The translations under genes were made by a program, and so were the position numbers. Of a DNA stretch of 64,000 bases, positions 11,395 to 24,284 are shown in pieces. The stretch spans positions 26,474,001 to 26,538,000 of the forward strand of contig NC_068569.1 of the NCBI RefSeq assembly GCF_025698545.1, given 5' to 3'. This DNA is from Gossypium raimondii. Its lineage: Eukaryota; Streptophyta; Magnoliopsida; Malvales; Malvaceae. Numbering within the stretch: position 1 is the first letter of the stretch; the number at the start of each line of letters is the position of its first letter. A model generated the notes under the pieces. That model searched no databases. It saw only the letters and a program-made list of their open reading frames with translations, and was not told the origin of the DNA.

Positions 11395-12018
11395 TCAATC
11401 ACATCTTCTCCATAGGCGGCATCGGTAGCTTTTTTCCCCCTCCTCCATCTGGCTCTATTTTAAAGTATCAATTAAAAAAATAGCAGGAGAAGATAGGGAG
11501 AAGAGAAGAAAGAAAGAAAAGAGAAGAAAGAGAAGGTATTATTATTTTTATTGTTATTTTCAAATAGAATAGATTATGATAAGAAAAAAAAATATTTTAT
11601 TAGTATTATATAGTTTGTTTAGTGTTATTTTTATGTTTTGTTTTAAAGTTATTTTGTTTATTGTGATTTGTTAGTAAGTTTTGTATTTAGATTAATTATT
11701 TGTTTATTGTGAATGTTATGTTTTAAATTTTTTAATATATTTGAAAATTTTTATGTTAGTAACTATTATAAAGTAATTGTTAGTTAGTGATAACAACAGA
11801 AAAAATAGATAAATATTGAAAATATTTCATCATAGATATTGTTAGAAATGGCAATAAATTTGATATTGTTAGAAATGGTCTCTTTTCATTCATTAAATTT
11901 TTATGTAAGTATTTTTATGTCGTTCAAATTGTTTTGAGAATTTTTGTTTATTTTTAATGATTGAGTATTGAAGATGAATAATTAGTTTTTCGTATGCATT
12001 TATTTCGATGGAATCATC

Positions 12019-14593
12019 TTGACAACAACCATTGGATGTATATTTGAATGTCGGCAACAAATAGCAATCTCGTTCAATGATTTGAAGGAAAAGATTACCG
12101 CAAAAATTGTTAGACGTTGTGGGAGAAGGATCTCGAAACTTTTCTACAAGTTTCCAGTTTCGACAAATCCCATCAAATTCACAGAAATGGAATTTGTAGA
12201 CGATGAAGACGTGGACGCAATGATCGCTCTTTATTGTGGGAATCGGAGTGACCAAAATGCACCGATCCAGTTATTTGCTGAGTTAGCTGGTCTGGAGCCA
12301 ACAGAAGATCTCGCTGCATTTGGTTAAGGACATGGAGCTGAAGAACCGTGTATGGTGGCTCCAATATCGTACGTTGATAGTGAATCGACTATATGCGGGA
12401 TCAATATCGATCTAAAATGTTGCACCCGATATTGATGTGGTTGGTGATGATGGATACGATAGTAGTGATCGTTGTGATCAAAAGGTTGATAGTGATAGTG
12501 AGTCTCGATGTGGATGAAGTCCTTGATGATATTGATGACGAAGATGTGAATAACGATGGAAACATTAACGGGTCTTCAGTGGGGAACCAGATTCGACGTA
12601 CTGTGATACACAATAATCCTGGGCCATACATGTCGTTCATAGACCCCGACGCAGCACACGTAGCTGAGTTCTCGAAGTATTTTAAAATACTACCTGCTCA
12701 TCGACTGGCCGTGGATTCTGATCCTGAGGAGTTGTTCGTAAGCCAGAGATTTGAAAGTAAGGAAGAGTGCGTATTTGCTATTAAGTGGTATATCATGAAT
12801 ATATTAGTGGACTACAATGCCGCAGTGTCTAAACTGACATTATATGTTGGGGAGTGTTGGAAGTTGGCGAAAGGCTGCAATTGGCATGTACGAGCTGCAT
12901 TTATTCAAAATTCGTAGATGTGGGAGATACGAAAATTTGTTGAGCCTCACACATGCACATCAACACGTATGACAGAAGATCATCGAAAACTTGATTCCAA
13001 AACTATCTGTACGTATATCATGCCAATGGTGAAGGACATGTAGACCATTAAAGTTTCAGTACTGATTGCCGAAATGTAGGCACGATTCTAGTATCGAGTA
13101 TCATACCGAAATGCATGGATAGCTAAACAGATGGTAATGGAGTAATTATATGGGGATTTCGATACGTCGTATAATAAGTTACATGGATGGATATTCGCTA
13201 TGCGGGAGTACGTACTGAGGTTGTCATTGATTTATAGACATGACCTTATTATGACCCGAATGACCAACTACAACCGGAAAAAGAATTTTCCATCGAATGT
13301 TCTGGACGTTTGATCCATATGTGCGCGTATTTCCCCACTGCAACCCATTTGTACAAGTAGATGGAACCTGGCTATACAGAAAATATACACAGATCCTACT
13401 TCTTGCTGTTGCTCGAGACGGTAACAAGAACGTGCTCCCGATAGCATTTGCCATCGTAGATAAGGAGAACATGGAATCGTGGGAATTCTTCCTTACCAAC
13501 ATGCGGAGGTATGTTATTAGCAACGATAATATTTGCATCATCTCCAATAGAAGGAAATGATTAATTGCCGCCATTAGACGTTCCGGTGTGCTATAGAGAT
13601 CCGTTTACTACATTCGACATATCGCAACTAACTTCCATCGAGATTATAAGAATGCAAACTGGCGGAGACAAGTTGTGAGAATGGGTAAAGGATAACCTTA
13701 TCTTTTCAATATAAGTTTTAATGTTTTAGGGCAATACTGTAACTTATCTTTTCTTAATACATATACAGCGCACGAGCTAGAGCCACACATTTTCGCCAAA
13801 GAATGACTCGACTTGAGAGTGACATGGAGGATCAAAGACACACATCTTTTCAATAGTGTTTGGGTACCATGGAGTGTGGCAATGGGCTTAAATTTTTGAC
13901 GATGACTTTCGTTATGGTCAAATGACCACAAACTTAGTAGAGGGGATCAACGCTGTGTTGTTGAAAACACAACATCATTTGATTTCATCTATCTTTTTGA
14001 CTACATTCTATAGGTTGGCTACCTCGATGCCAAGAATGGGTCAGTAACAAGTCAACCAGATCGAGGCAGAACATGTGTTTGTCAAAGATGTCAGGGATGC
14101 AATGGTTGTAAACCGTCGAATGGTGAGGTCGATGAATGTAGAAGTGTATTCACGATGTCTTGAAACATTTCGAGTTAAGGAGACCATCGGTTGTCGACCT
14201 GGTATACCACCTAGGTCCTATAGAGTTAATCTCCGAAACAGACAGTGCGATTGTAGGAGGTTCCAAACATTTCATTATCCATGTGAGCATGTCGTGGTAG
14301 TGTGTGCTAAAGTATTGCTCAATGTTGAACAATTTACCGATGATGTGTACACCCTTGAGTGCACGTTGCGTGTCTGGGAGAATGAGTTCCCTGTCTTGCC
14401 TAACCTGTCTACGTGGGATGTGCTTCCGACGACTTTCGAGCTTGTCCCAGACAAAGGGTTACGTAGGAATCCGAAAAATATTCCGCAATCATCCAGAATC
14501 CATAATGAAATGGATATTAGGGAGAAACCTGACGGTAAGCTTTATGGATTATGTAGATTAGCTTATCATAATCGAAGTAAATGCCCGCAGTGA
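12019..14593 (+). pseudogene. MuDR-type MULE transposase, degenerate
   Basis: Pieces appear in family order. 12019-12327 is the N-terminal segment (FYKFPVSTNPIKFTEMEF, then an acidic VDDEDVDAM stretch). 12393-12917 holds the MuDR domain (ELFVSQRFESKEECVFAIKW and ECWKLAKGCNWHVRAAF). 13297-13560 is the core transposase domain (QVDGTWLYRKYTQILLLAVA and IAFAIVDKENMESWEFF). 14075-14593 is a SWIM zinc finger (CDCRRF, HYPCEHV) followed by a zinc-knuckle-like tail with CGLCRLAYHNRSKCP-like spacing, in which the first cysteine of the usual CxxC is replaced (YGLCRLAYH). An intron is likely near 13686-13767. Stops at 12325, 12915 and several within 12960-13250, plus shifts near 12420 and 13570-14070, break the frame. 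The ISDR motif reads ISNR (near 13545), a change at a conserved acidic residue. The protein would have cut and joined the element's own ends. Confidence 0.88.
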
Positions 14594-14976
14594 AACTACC
14601 ATATTGGACAATCGTCACAATCGGGTAGGAATTGAGCTTATGTAATCCAATGTACCTAATTTATATTACAAAGTTTATTCCAATTTTTAATGTTGTAATG
14701 TATTTAATTTATATTACAAAATTTATGTTACAAAGTATGTTCCAAGTTTTAATGTTGTAATGTTGTAATGTTACAATTAATCTAATTTATGACTACAAAG
14801 TTTGTTCCAAGTTTTAATGTTGCAATTAATCTAATTAAATAAATACAAAGATTGCCTTTTTATTGATTTATATTTTTTAGAATAAAAAAGTACAAACTTT
14901 GTAATATTTAAATTGTAAGAAACCCTTAAAATTGATAGTTTAATGGTGTGGTCCTAGGGGTATATTTCTGTGGGGG

Positions 14977-16710
14977 TCAACGTTCACGTTGTGGGTGATT
15001 GCGGTGATCAACATCCTCTTCAGTCGCAGGTGGGGGTGTGTGAAACATGAAAGAAAAATCATATGCCCCGAACGTCATCGATGAACTTGAGCCGAGATGA
15101 GTGTTGTATTGCGGTGGTGCTAAACTAAAGATATCAAACCCGAAATAATTTTCGTTTCCTGACGAGCCCGAAAAATAGTCATTGACCCGCAAATCCGGAT
15201 GATAAAAAGTCTCAGCGAAATGTGTATGCGACCGCTCGAGCTCGGGCTCGGGCTCTGACTCTGGCTCATTTTCTATATTGGGCACTGGCTCGTATGCCCT
15301 AAGTCGATGCATGTGCGGGGGGACTACAGTCGACTGCTCACCAAGTAAATATGGTTTTCCAGTACTAGAGTACCATTGTATGTACTCTAACAATGGTTGC
15401 AAATCGGAAGAAATATCCATCTGAGGTCTCCGCGCCATCTGATTATCCTACACTACAATATATTTCTGGTGCACAACCCCCTAATTATTTCCATATTTTC
15501 TTCTCTTGTTAATCCCGTGAATCTTCCCCACTTGCATTGGTGGAGCCGGGATATACTAGATGCAATCAAACTGCTGGAGTATTTGATCCTCGTGGTACCA
15601 CTCGACTGTCTGGAAGTTGATAATTGGTGCGGTGCGTTAATACACCACAGGTGAAAATGAATGTGGGCAGATGAGGGTATAACAGCCGCAATTTTTGGTC
15701 TCCAATACAGCATCCAGATAAACTGCAAGATTAATAACATGGTTAAAATTTAACACGATTCGAGTAAGATATACAAAGTAATTACATATCTCAAATATTG
15801 GAATAACTTACCCCTTTCCCAGTATGTTGTTCAATCATCAAACGATATATCAGGATAGTGTACGACCTCTCGATACCAGGATAAAAACTCCATCTACGAA
15901 AATAAATTACATGTTAGAATAGAATCGTTAGAATAGTATCATTAGAAAAAATGTTAATTAATTGCTATAACAAGTTAAATTTAATCACCTGTTCACTAGT
16001 GGGAATACGTATGCTTGGTGCCTAACTGATGCCAAGAATGACATTCGATAAAGAGCCAATGACTGTAGCAATATAACGTATCCGCCTATGTCTACGGCAT
16101 CAGGCTTTGTCGCCTGACAAAGCTCATGATACAACATAGCCAGAATTGCGGAACCCCAACTATACGAGCAAACATTCTGCAAATCAGCTAATAGGGGTAA
16201 ATACATCAAATAAACCCTATTGTTGTTCACTTCCGGCATCAGTACACCCCCTATAATATGCATAATGTACGCTCGAGCTGCGTACATTACCTCATGCTTA
16301 GTGGAATTAATTGATAAATGTTTAAAATTGACTTTCAGCCATGAAAATCTCAAACCCGTAAATTGACTCAGAATCGTTGGGCGAGACTCCTAATAGGCTA
16401 TAACAAAGGGTAGCTGGCTCAGCTATTGTACTTACGCTCGTTACGGCACTCCTGTCAATTGGGAGCCTAAGTTGCAATACAAAATCCTCCAGAGTGACAG
16501 TGCACTTTCCACACGACAAATGAAAAGTGTGGGTCTCCGGGCGCCAACGCTCGACCAATGCGGATATTAAATCGTACCGCAAATCAAACGTCCAGATCAA
16601 TGCTGCTGACCTGAGTTCTGCTAACTCCAAGTATGACATCAATCGTTCATCCGGGGAATATCCTAAACCATTCCCGACCCATTAATGCACGGTACGGGCC
16701 CTGACACTAT
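14977..16710 (-). pseudogene. MAIN-like / plant mobile domain (PMD) gene carried by the MULE, degenerate
   Basis: Reading leftward from about 16710, the first exon has ERLMSYLELAELRSA, then LISALVERWRPETHTFHL and GKCTVTLEDFVLQLRLPIDR, the hallmark of the PMD. A one-base frame change near 16350 leads into the part from 16353 to 15985 (VMYAARAYIMHIIGG, SWGSAILAMLYHELC, FPLVNR). Further exon-like pieces lie at about 15895-15812 and 15740-15450. The C-terminal exon 15438-14977 has EYIQWYSSTGKPYLLG and an acidic, P/E-rich tail. MAIN and MAIL1 of this family keep root meristems and transposon silencing in order. Copies inside MULEs are a known transposon-associated branch. The copy is broken by frameshifts and is convergent with the transposase. 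Confidence 0.82.
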
Positions 16711-17044
16711 TAAATTACAAAAATAGTTATAATAACATAATTTATTTCGGTAAATGACATAGAACATTTTTTAAGGGAACCCGTGATTAACAAATAACAA
16801 TATATTACCATATTATTAACTGTGTTTAATATGCGACCATCGTTCTCAATTAATAAACCCATTGCGATACCTGTAATTTCAAAACAAATTTCGTTATTAA
16901 TTTCAAAGTTTGATGCATTTTAAATATTTATCAAAATACCTAAATTTCATATATTGCTTTTAATTACAAAAAATACCAATCAGCTTTTGTCCACATCATA
17001 TTTTTGCTCTACTACATTAACAAAATATATATATCATACAAATT

Positions 17045-17560
17045 CAACTCGACTCCAACTCAATGGTCCCATTCACAAATTCTATCTCAATGGTTTAATA
17101 TTTTACCTACATAAAAAACAATAAAATTTATATTAAAATAATAAAATAACATGCCAATAAAAATATAACAAAAATATAACATAAATTATCTCAACATAAT
17201 AAATACAAATATTATTATAATTTTAAAATGATAATAAGTAAAATGTATTGGTTTAAAATATAATATATATAATAACATGCCAACTTAATTATTGTCAAAA
17301 ATATAAATTTTTTTGCATACAAGGATTCAAAAGAAATTTCATATATAATATTTATAAAAACATAAAATAAAACTTAAAACATAAACTCTTATTCTCAATT
17401 ATAAAATCTTAAAAATTAGAACATATAAACGAATTCGTAATTTATCTCATAAATTCTAACTCAGTGGTCCCATTCTCAAATTCCATATCAATAGTCTCAT
17501 CTTTTACTTACATAAAAATAAAAAAAATTATATTAAAATAATCAAAATAACATGCCAAAT
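17045..17560. repeat. Direct repeat inside the MULE, about 110 bp, diverged
   Basis: The block at 17045-17170 (CTCAATGGTCCCATTC, ACATAAAAA, AATAACATGCCAA) recurs at 17447-17560 with about the same order of motifs. It lies between the PMD gene and the right TIR, in sequence with no coding signal. A pyrimidine-rich stretch follows at 17880-18050. Confidence 0.5.
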
Positions 17561-18147
17561 AAATTACATAAAAATATATCTAATCAACCTAAAACACACA
17601 TAACAAATAAATTACATAAAAAATAAAACATTATTTGTACATAACATAATAGACTTTTTACTTCAATAAACATTAAAATAAATTATGAATGAATGAAAAT
17701 ATAAAATAAATACAAACACACCTTAATAGCTCTTTTAACCAAATAATACCTTACAAAAATAAAATTAAAAATTAAATCTGAATTAAATCAACAATAATAG
17801 CAACAAAAACAAATTAAATTAACATTAATTTATAACAAAAAAATTACCTTTTCTTAAACACCTAATCTTCTCTAAACAACAAACTCTCTTTTTCCTTTTT
17901 TATTTATTTATTTTACCTTGTCTTTCTCCTTCCCTCTCTCTATTTTGCTCCTCTTTTTTTCTTTATTTTTCCCTTCCCTTCCCTTCTTGCCCTGTCCTTC
18001 TCCTTATTCTTCTTCTCTTCTTCTCTTCTTTTCTTCAAAATTCTCTCTCCTCCGGTAGCCAAAAATGGGCATTGGGGACCATTATAAGGTCCCCAAACAC
18101 ACACAACTCGCAGGCCTTCATGCATGACCCGTCCCATTGCTGCAGGC

Positions 18148-18367
18148 CGGTGTTACCTATGGGGAAGGCGTGACTGGTGCCGCATCTTCCCTAGGCGTGA
18201 CTGGTGTGCTGTCCCATCAATTTTTGTTTTCATCAATTTTTTTATCAATTTTTTTTGTGTCAGGCACCACCCTCCACCACTTTAAATGTACCATTTTGGT
18301 ACATAATTTTTGAAACATGCCATTTTGGTATTTTTTTTAAATTTTATATTATATTAGTAAAAAACCC
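18148..18367 (-). repeat. Right TIR of the MULE
   Basis: Inverted partner of the left TIR. It ends AGTAAAAAACCC at 18367, directly followed by the TTTCTATTA target duplication. Confidence 0.85.
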
Positions 18368-18376
18368 TTTCTATTA

Positions 18377-19603
18377 CCTATTAATATATTACATATCAAA
18401 TATTTGTACTAAAATTTATATTATATGTACTATATTTTGTATTTTAAATACATTATATATTTCATGTATTTAGTATATCAGAACGAAGTCGAAAACTTGT
18501 TTAGAGGAGACCGAAATTAAATTGTGATTTTTATGATAATAAAATACAATTTCAACATTTGAGTAGTTTTATTTTTATAATTTTGAAAGGATTAAATCAA
18601 AATTTTATTATTTTTAGGAGGGCAAAGTGTAAATTTACTTTTTACTAATTTAAAATTTTAAAATTTTAAAAATTTAGAGGATGTAAATGAAAATTTTTTA
18701 AGATACGCCTTGCAGTATATATAATATATATATATATATATATATCATTTTTCGAATTTCAGATAAAAATTTAAAAAAATCTGAAACTGTTCAAGAATCA
18801 AAGAAAAAGAAAAAACTTTTTTCAAAAAAAATCAATAAAAAACTTTCCTTTCGAAAATCTGTAAAAAAAATAACATCAGACGTTTAAGAGAAAATTTTGG
18901 AGTGATTTTAGAAAAATCTTTCATCATTCCTTGATACATACACATTTCTTTTTACCTCCAAAAATCATTCCCCAAAAATCTGTGATTCATGGGAAAAGGA
19001 AGGAAACTAGCACAACAGCAACCGAAAAAAGACACATAAAAGAAAAATACTCAGAAACAAGAAGGAAAAAAAAAAAGCAGAGGATTGCAGAACTTCTGCA
19101 AGTCAGAAACCTTCTTTTTAAGGTATATTTTAGAAAAAAATTTATTCTTTTCTTTTGCTTGCATGTCTTCTATTTCATGAAACCCTTTTTTAAAGAAATA
19201 AAAAAGAAATGTATCATCTTTAAAAAATATATATATTTTGGCAACATATGAAGTTTTCGGTGCCGGAAATTGAAAACTTTGAGTTTTCCGGCGCCGGTGA
19301 GTAAGCTGTTAAAGCAACGAAGAAAGTAGAGGGATCAAAAATAAAATAGAGGAAAAGCTTTATTTTTAGAACAAGTTGGAAATGAATTAAAATAGTTGAT
19401 AACTAGTTTCTTATCCGTGAGATGTACGTATTTATTATATATATCTATTAAATTTTATTAATTTTAAAATTGTAATGTTTGTCAAATTAAATGATTAAAA
19501 TAAATATTTGTGCCATATTGAATTTAATAAATATTTAAAATCCATAATTACTAATAAGAGGTTGTTTTGGAACTAAATGTAACAATTAAAAGTTAATAGG
19601 ACT
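18377..19603. other. AT-rich spacer with a diverged dispersed repeat
   Basis: Bases 18540-18720 are a diverged copy of the short foldback family (compare 59490-59745). An (AT)n run lies at about 18720-18745. Bases 18760-19250 are rich in A and T runs. No gene is recognised. Confidence 0.45.
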
Positions 19604-19697
19604 CATATCATAATTTTAAAAGTTATTAAATAAATTGATTTCAATAAATTTAAAAGAGAATTAAATTGTGGAACTATTAATATTTAAAGAATTTATG
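19604..19697 (+). repeat. Left arm of an inverted repeat split by the copia element
   Basis: The arm (ATCATAATTTTAAAAGTTAT, then AATTGTGGAACTATTAATAT) reappears as its complement at 24541-24625. Both arms lie outside the copia target duplications, so the inverted repeat is older. A third partial copy (CACTATTAATATTTAAAGAA) lies at 24897-24916. Confidence 0.7.
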
Positions 19698-19744
19698 ATG
19701 CAAATAATATTTAAATATTCAAATCCATTGCATTGAGTTGATTG

Positions 19745-19832
19745 TGTATAAATACGTGAAGGCCTGCATGTATTAAGTAAGTTCTATGAATTGAATATGT
19801 TTCATTCTTCTTTTTCTTCTTAAAGTCTTACA
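19745..19832 (+). repeat. 5' LTR of copia lacking most of U3
   Basis: Identical to 24407-24494, the last 88 bases of the 3' LTR, beginning TGTATAAATACG at the TATA box and ending CA. The 128 bases that begin the 3' LTR are missing here. Confidence 0.85.
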
Positions 19833-19894
19833 TGGTATCAGATGTAAGGATTACCTGGAGCTTTCTTTCCGCTGTGCAGTTTGTATAAGGCGAT

Positions 19895-20905
19895 ATGGCT
19901 TCCATTGCTTCTGACGGAGTTCTTGATAGCCGTTTCTTTTCTACAAAGCGTATTAGCGTTCTTCTTGATGATAATACTTATCTACTGTGGCGCCAGCAAG
20001 TTCTCTTAGCTGTTAAAGCGCATAAGCTACAGCGCTTCTTGGATTCTCAAGAAAATCCTCCACCTCCGTTCCTTGTCGATGATAATGGTGGTTCGTATGA
20101 AAATCCAGATTTTGCAATCGCTTGAGCAAGAAGATAGTGCGCTTGCGCCGTGGTTACTCTCGTCCATTAGTCGACGGTGCTTCCTCACCTCATTGGCATG
20201 GATACTAGTGCCAAGATTTGGAATGCGGTTGTTACGTTGTTTGGTAGCAAAACAACCTCTAAGCTGATGGCATATCGACGAGCGTTGCATTCTCAACGCA
20301 AAGGTGAACTCAGCATGAAGGAGTTCTTGATGAAAGTTAAGGGCTGTTGTGACAATCTCGCTAGCTGTGGAGAAATTATTGGAGAACATGAGCATATTAC
20401 TGCAATACTCAATGGCTTACCTCCAGATTATGAATCGGTTATCACTATTATTACGGCAAGTCAGATTCCCTACACAGTACAAGGAGTAACCTCTATGCTT
20501 CTTGATACTGAAGCTCGTTAGCAGGCCGTAAGTGTTGAAGTTTCCAGCTCTGCGAACTTAGTGTCGAATGAGTCCTCTGGTGATCCTGGTGCACTACCTA
20601 CTTATCAGCCATCATCAACTCGCGGACGTGGGCGAGGGCGTTCATCCAACTCCAGGATTCAATGTCAACTTTGTGGGAAGGCTGGTCATCTTGTTGACCG
20701 CTGTTACCATCGTTTTGATTCATCATACAAGAGTAGCAACTACAGACCCCCTCCACAAGTACATATGTGCATGGCTGGTTCGAGTTCACCTACACCTTGG
20801 TTTTCCTATCCTCAGCAAAGTCCTCAGTGGGGTTCTTCAGGTTGGTGTTTTCCTTCTCCTTCACCTGTCTGGTCTAACTCGTTTGTTGGTAGCTCTCTAC
20901 AATAG
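19895..20905 (+). pseudogene. copia gag, interrupted
   Basis: The capsid-type region starts MASIASDGVLDSRF with LLDDNTYLLWRQQVLLAV. A shift near 20120 moves the frame, and the conserved EFLMKVKGCCDNLAS and ILNGLPPDYESVI blocks follow at 20310-20450. A zinc knuckle CQLCGKAGHLVDRCY (CX2CX4HX4C) lies near 20665-20710. Stops at 20519-20521 and 20903-20905 interrupt an otherwise continuous frame into pol. Gag would coat the element's RNA. Confidence 0.85.
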
Positions 20906-20911
20906 GTTAGT

Positions 20912-23900
20912 ATGCCTCAACAAGTCAGTATGCCATCTGCTGGAGTCACACCACCTCAAGCATATGTTGCTACCCCTGAAACAGTAGCTGACAATGCATG
21001 GTACCCAGATTCTGGTGCCACGCATCATCTCACCAATTCTGCTACTTTGGTTGGTAACGGTGGATCAGGTAACGAACCAGGTAAGGTTTTTGTTGGCAAT
21101 GGTTCTGCATTACCTATTTTGGCCACTGGGCAGTCCTCATTAATCACAAGATCTCGACCGTTGTACATGCGATCTTTACTGCTTGTTCCAGGAATTACTA
21201 AAAACCTATTGTCTGTGTCAAAGTTTGCTAAAGATAATCAAGTAATGTTTGAGTTTTTTCCTACTCAGTGTCGGGTGCGTGATTTAAGGACCAGAGAAGT
21301 GCTTCTTCAAGGGTTGGTGCATCATGGGTTATATAAACTTCAGCTCAACAAGTCTCCTTCACCTAGCACTCTGTCTACAAATGCTCAATGTCTTACAGCA
21401 AGCACCAAGCACCCTATTAGTGTTTGGCATGCTAGATTAGGCCATCCATGTAAAGCAACACTTACAAAAGCTCTTCATCAGTGTAATATACAGTTTACAG
21501 ATAGTAATAAATTTGTTGACTGTGTTGCTTGTCATTTGGGTAAAGAACGCAAGCTTCCATTTTCAAAGTCATGCACTGAGTATTCCTCACCCTTGCAATT
21601 AGTAGTAGCTGATGTTTGGGGGCCTGCTCCTGTTGTATCTAATGGTTTTCGCTACTATATTGCATTCACTGATGCTTATTCACGCTACACATGGCTCTAT
21701 TTTTTGAAGAATAAGTCTGATGTTGTTACTGTGTTTCCTCAGTTTCACCTTCAAGCTGAGAGGATGCTTGGTACTAAACTCAAAGTCCTACAAACCGATG
21801 GGGGAGGGGAGTTTCAGTCCTTGAAATCCTATTTGAGTCAACATGGAATTCTACAGAGGCTCACATGCCCATACACATCAGCTCAAAATGGGATTATAGA
21901 ACGGAAACATCGTCAGGTAGTTGAAATCGGTTTGTCTATGCTAGCTCATGCAACTATGCCCTTGTTGTTCTGGAATGAAGCATTTTGTAGTGCAATATTC
22001 TTAATTAACAGATTACCCTCTCAACCATTAGGTGATATATCCCCATATGAAAAACTTTTTAAAACAAAACCAAATTATTCATTCCTTCGAACATTTGGCT
22101 GTCTATGCTTTCCTAATCTTAGACCTTTCAACAAAACAAAGTTACAGTTTCGATCCATTCCCTGTGTCTTCCTTGGCTATTCTCCCTTGCACAAAGGCTA
22201 CAAATGTAGAGACCCTACTGGTAGAATTTATATTAGCCGTCATGTCACATTTAATGAGACTATCTTTCCATTTGAAACCCACACTTCAATGGTCAAACCG
22301 TCCACACCCAACACTCCACAAGTACATTCAAAATTGCTTGTCATACAGCCTAGTCATGTAGCTCATCATAACACCTCACCTAACATCATGTCTACAAATA
22401 TTTCATCAACACCTATTTCATCTACTCCAACAACTACAATGCCTAGTTCCCAGCCTACCCATTCAACGCCAGTTCTATCACCATCCACCTCACCCATGTT
22501 ACCTACAGACTTATTATATATACCAACACAACCATCTTCTCCTACGATAGCTCAACTACCACCCACATCATCCATATCTCCTTCAATCTCACCACCTGTT
22601 CAAATACAAACCACTCAATCTGTTCCAACAAATACTCATTCCATGGTCACAAGGAGTAAAGTTGGCATTTTTAAACCAAAAGCTTATCTGAGCGAGATGT
22701 CTACGTCTCCCACTGATGTTCCTTCTGACATACATGCTGTAATGAGGTTTGAATGCTGGAAAAAGGCCGTTCACAGTGAGTTACAAGCCTTGGTTCATAA
22801 TAATACTTGGGCACTTTGTTCTCTTCCTACGAATAGAAGGGCAATCGGGTGTAAGTGGTTGTTTAAAATTAAAAAGAAGGCTGATGGTTCTATTGACAGG
22901 TACAAAGCAAGATTAGTTGCAAAAGGTTTTTCTCAGCATGCAGGACTTGATTTTCATGCCACCTTTAGTCCTGTTGTTCGAGCCTCTACAATTCGCATTG
23001 TTCTTGCGTTAGCTGTTATGCAGGGGTGGGTTGTGCGTCAAGTTGATATCAACAATGCTTTTCTAAATGGTGAACTTACTGAGGAAATATATATGGAACA
23101 ACCACCTGGCTTTGAAGTCTTGGATGCCTCTGGTCAGTCACTTGTGTGTAAATTAAATAAGGCGCTCTATGGCTTGCGTCAAGCTCCTCGGCGTGGTTTC
23201 AAACTCTCAAACAAGACCTTGTCACCGAGCTTGGCTTCCATGCATCAAAAGCGATTCATCTTTGTTCATTCGAGTGTCTACCGAGGATTACATGCTTCTT
23301 ATGGTGTATGTCGATGACATCGTGCTCACTAGAAGCAGTAGTCAAGATATAGATGCAGTGATTCATCATTTGCATGCAAAATTTGCTCTTAAGAATATGG
23401 GAAATCTTAGTTTTTTTGGGAATTGATGTTCAACGCTCATCCTGTGGAATGTTACTCACCGGAAGAAATATGTCACCGAATCGCTCCTCAAGACCGGTAT
23501 GCTTACGCAATTGATACACTAACGCCCATGGTAGTCACTCCTAAGTTGATGATTTGAGATGGAAGCTCTCCTTTCCGGATGTGCATTTATATCATAGTAC
23601 AAAGGGTATGCTTCAATATGTTTGTATTACTAGACCGGACTTATCATACTGTGAACAAATCGAGTCAAGACATGAGTTCTCCTACTATCACTCATTGGAA
23701 AGTCAGAAACGAGTCTTAAGGTACTTGGCTGGCACTATGGATCATGGTTTGTATTTTGAAGCAGGTTCGTTGGAACTAGTGTGTTACTCGGATGCTGACT
23801 GGGCTTCCTCCATTGAAGATCGTCGTTCTACGTCAGGGTATGTGGTGTATCTAGGACCAAACCCAATCGCTTGGTGCTCAAAGAACAATCAGGTATCCGT

Positions 23901-24284
23901 GTCTTCCACCGAGGCGTATCAGTAGCCTTGCCAATCGCAGATCTCGAGTTACTATGGCTCAAACAACTGTTGGATGAAGTCCGCATTCCTCTCACTAAGC
24001 TGCCAATTGTGTGGTGTGACAATTCGTCTGCTGTTTCAATTACTGAAAATCCCACACATCATGCTAGAATGAAGCATGTGGAGATAGACTATCATTTTGT
24101 TCGGGAAAAAGTGCATGCTGGAATATTGCAGGTTAATTTTGTCCCTTCTGCTCAACAGATTGCTGATGTTCTCACTAAACCAGTGCCTCCTAAGCTGTTT
24201 TCATCATTTCGACGAGCTCTTCAAGTACTGTCAGTAAATGAAATTAGTGATCAAAAGTCAAAAGAAATGCCAAGGGAATGTTAG
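20912..24284 (+). pseudogene. copia pol (protease, integrase, reverse transcriptase, RNase H), interrupted
   Basis: An 801-codon open stretch (20912-23317) holds the protease active site DSGA (residues 33-36), the pre-integrase HARLGHP motif, an integrase core with its three acidic residues (VVADVWGP, QTDGGGEF, QNGIIERKHR), and the first half of the reverse transcriptase (IGCKWLFKIKKKADG, QVDINNAFLNGEL, LYGLRQAPR). A frameshift near 23195 passes to 23169-23426, which has the catalytic YVDDI. A second break occurs near 23425-23560. RNase H (YSDADWASSIEDRRSTSGYV, then VSSTEAY) breaks again near 23923 and resumes to the TAG at 24284 (LTKPVP near the end). At least three lesions make the copy inactive. 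Confidence 0.9.

Larger units (their letters stand above)
11132..18367. mobile_element. Complete MULE, 7236 bp, with TIRs and 9-bp target duplication
   Basis: Both ends read inward GGGTTTTTTACTAATATAA. The terminal inverted repeats extend about 220-260 bp (left to about 11394, right from about 18148), with small indels. Identical 9-bp repeats TTTCTATTA flank the element at 11123-11131 and 18368-18376, as expected for Mutator transposition. It carries two convergent gene remnants: a MuDR-type transposase (+) and a MAIN-like plant-mobile-domain gene (-). Both are interrupted by stops and frameshifts, so this copy is non-autonomous now. The subterminal 11340-11430 holds three GC-rich repeats built on CACGCCTTCCCCATAGGCGG. 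Confidence 0.92.
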
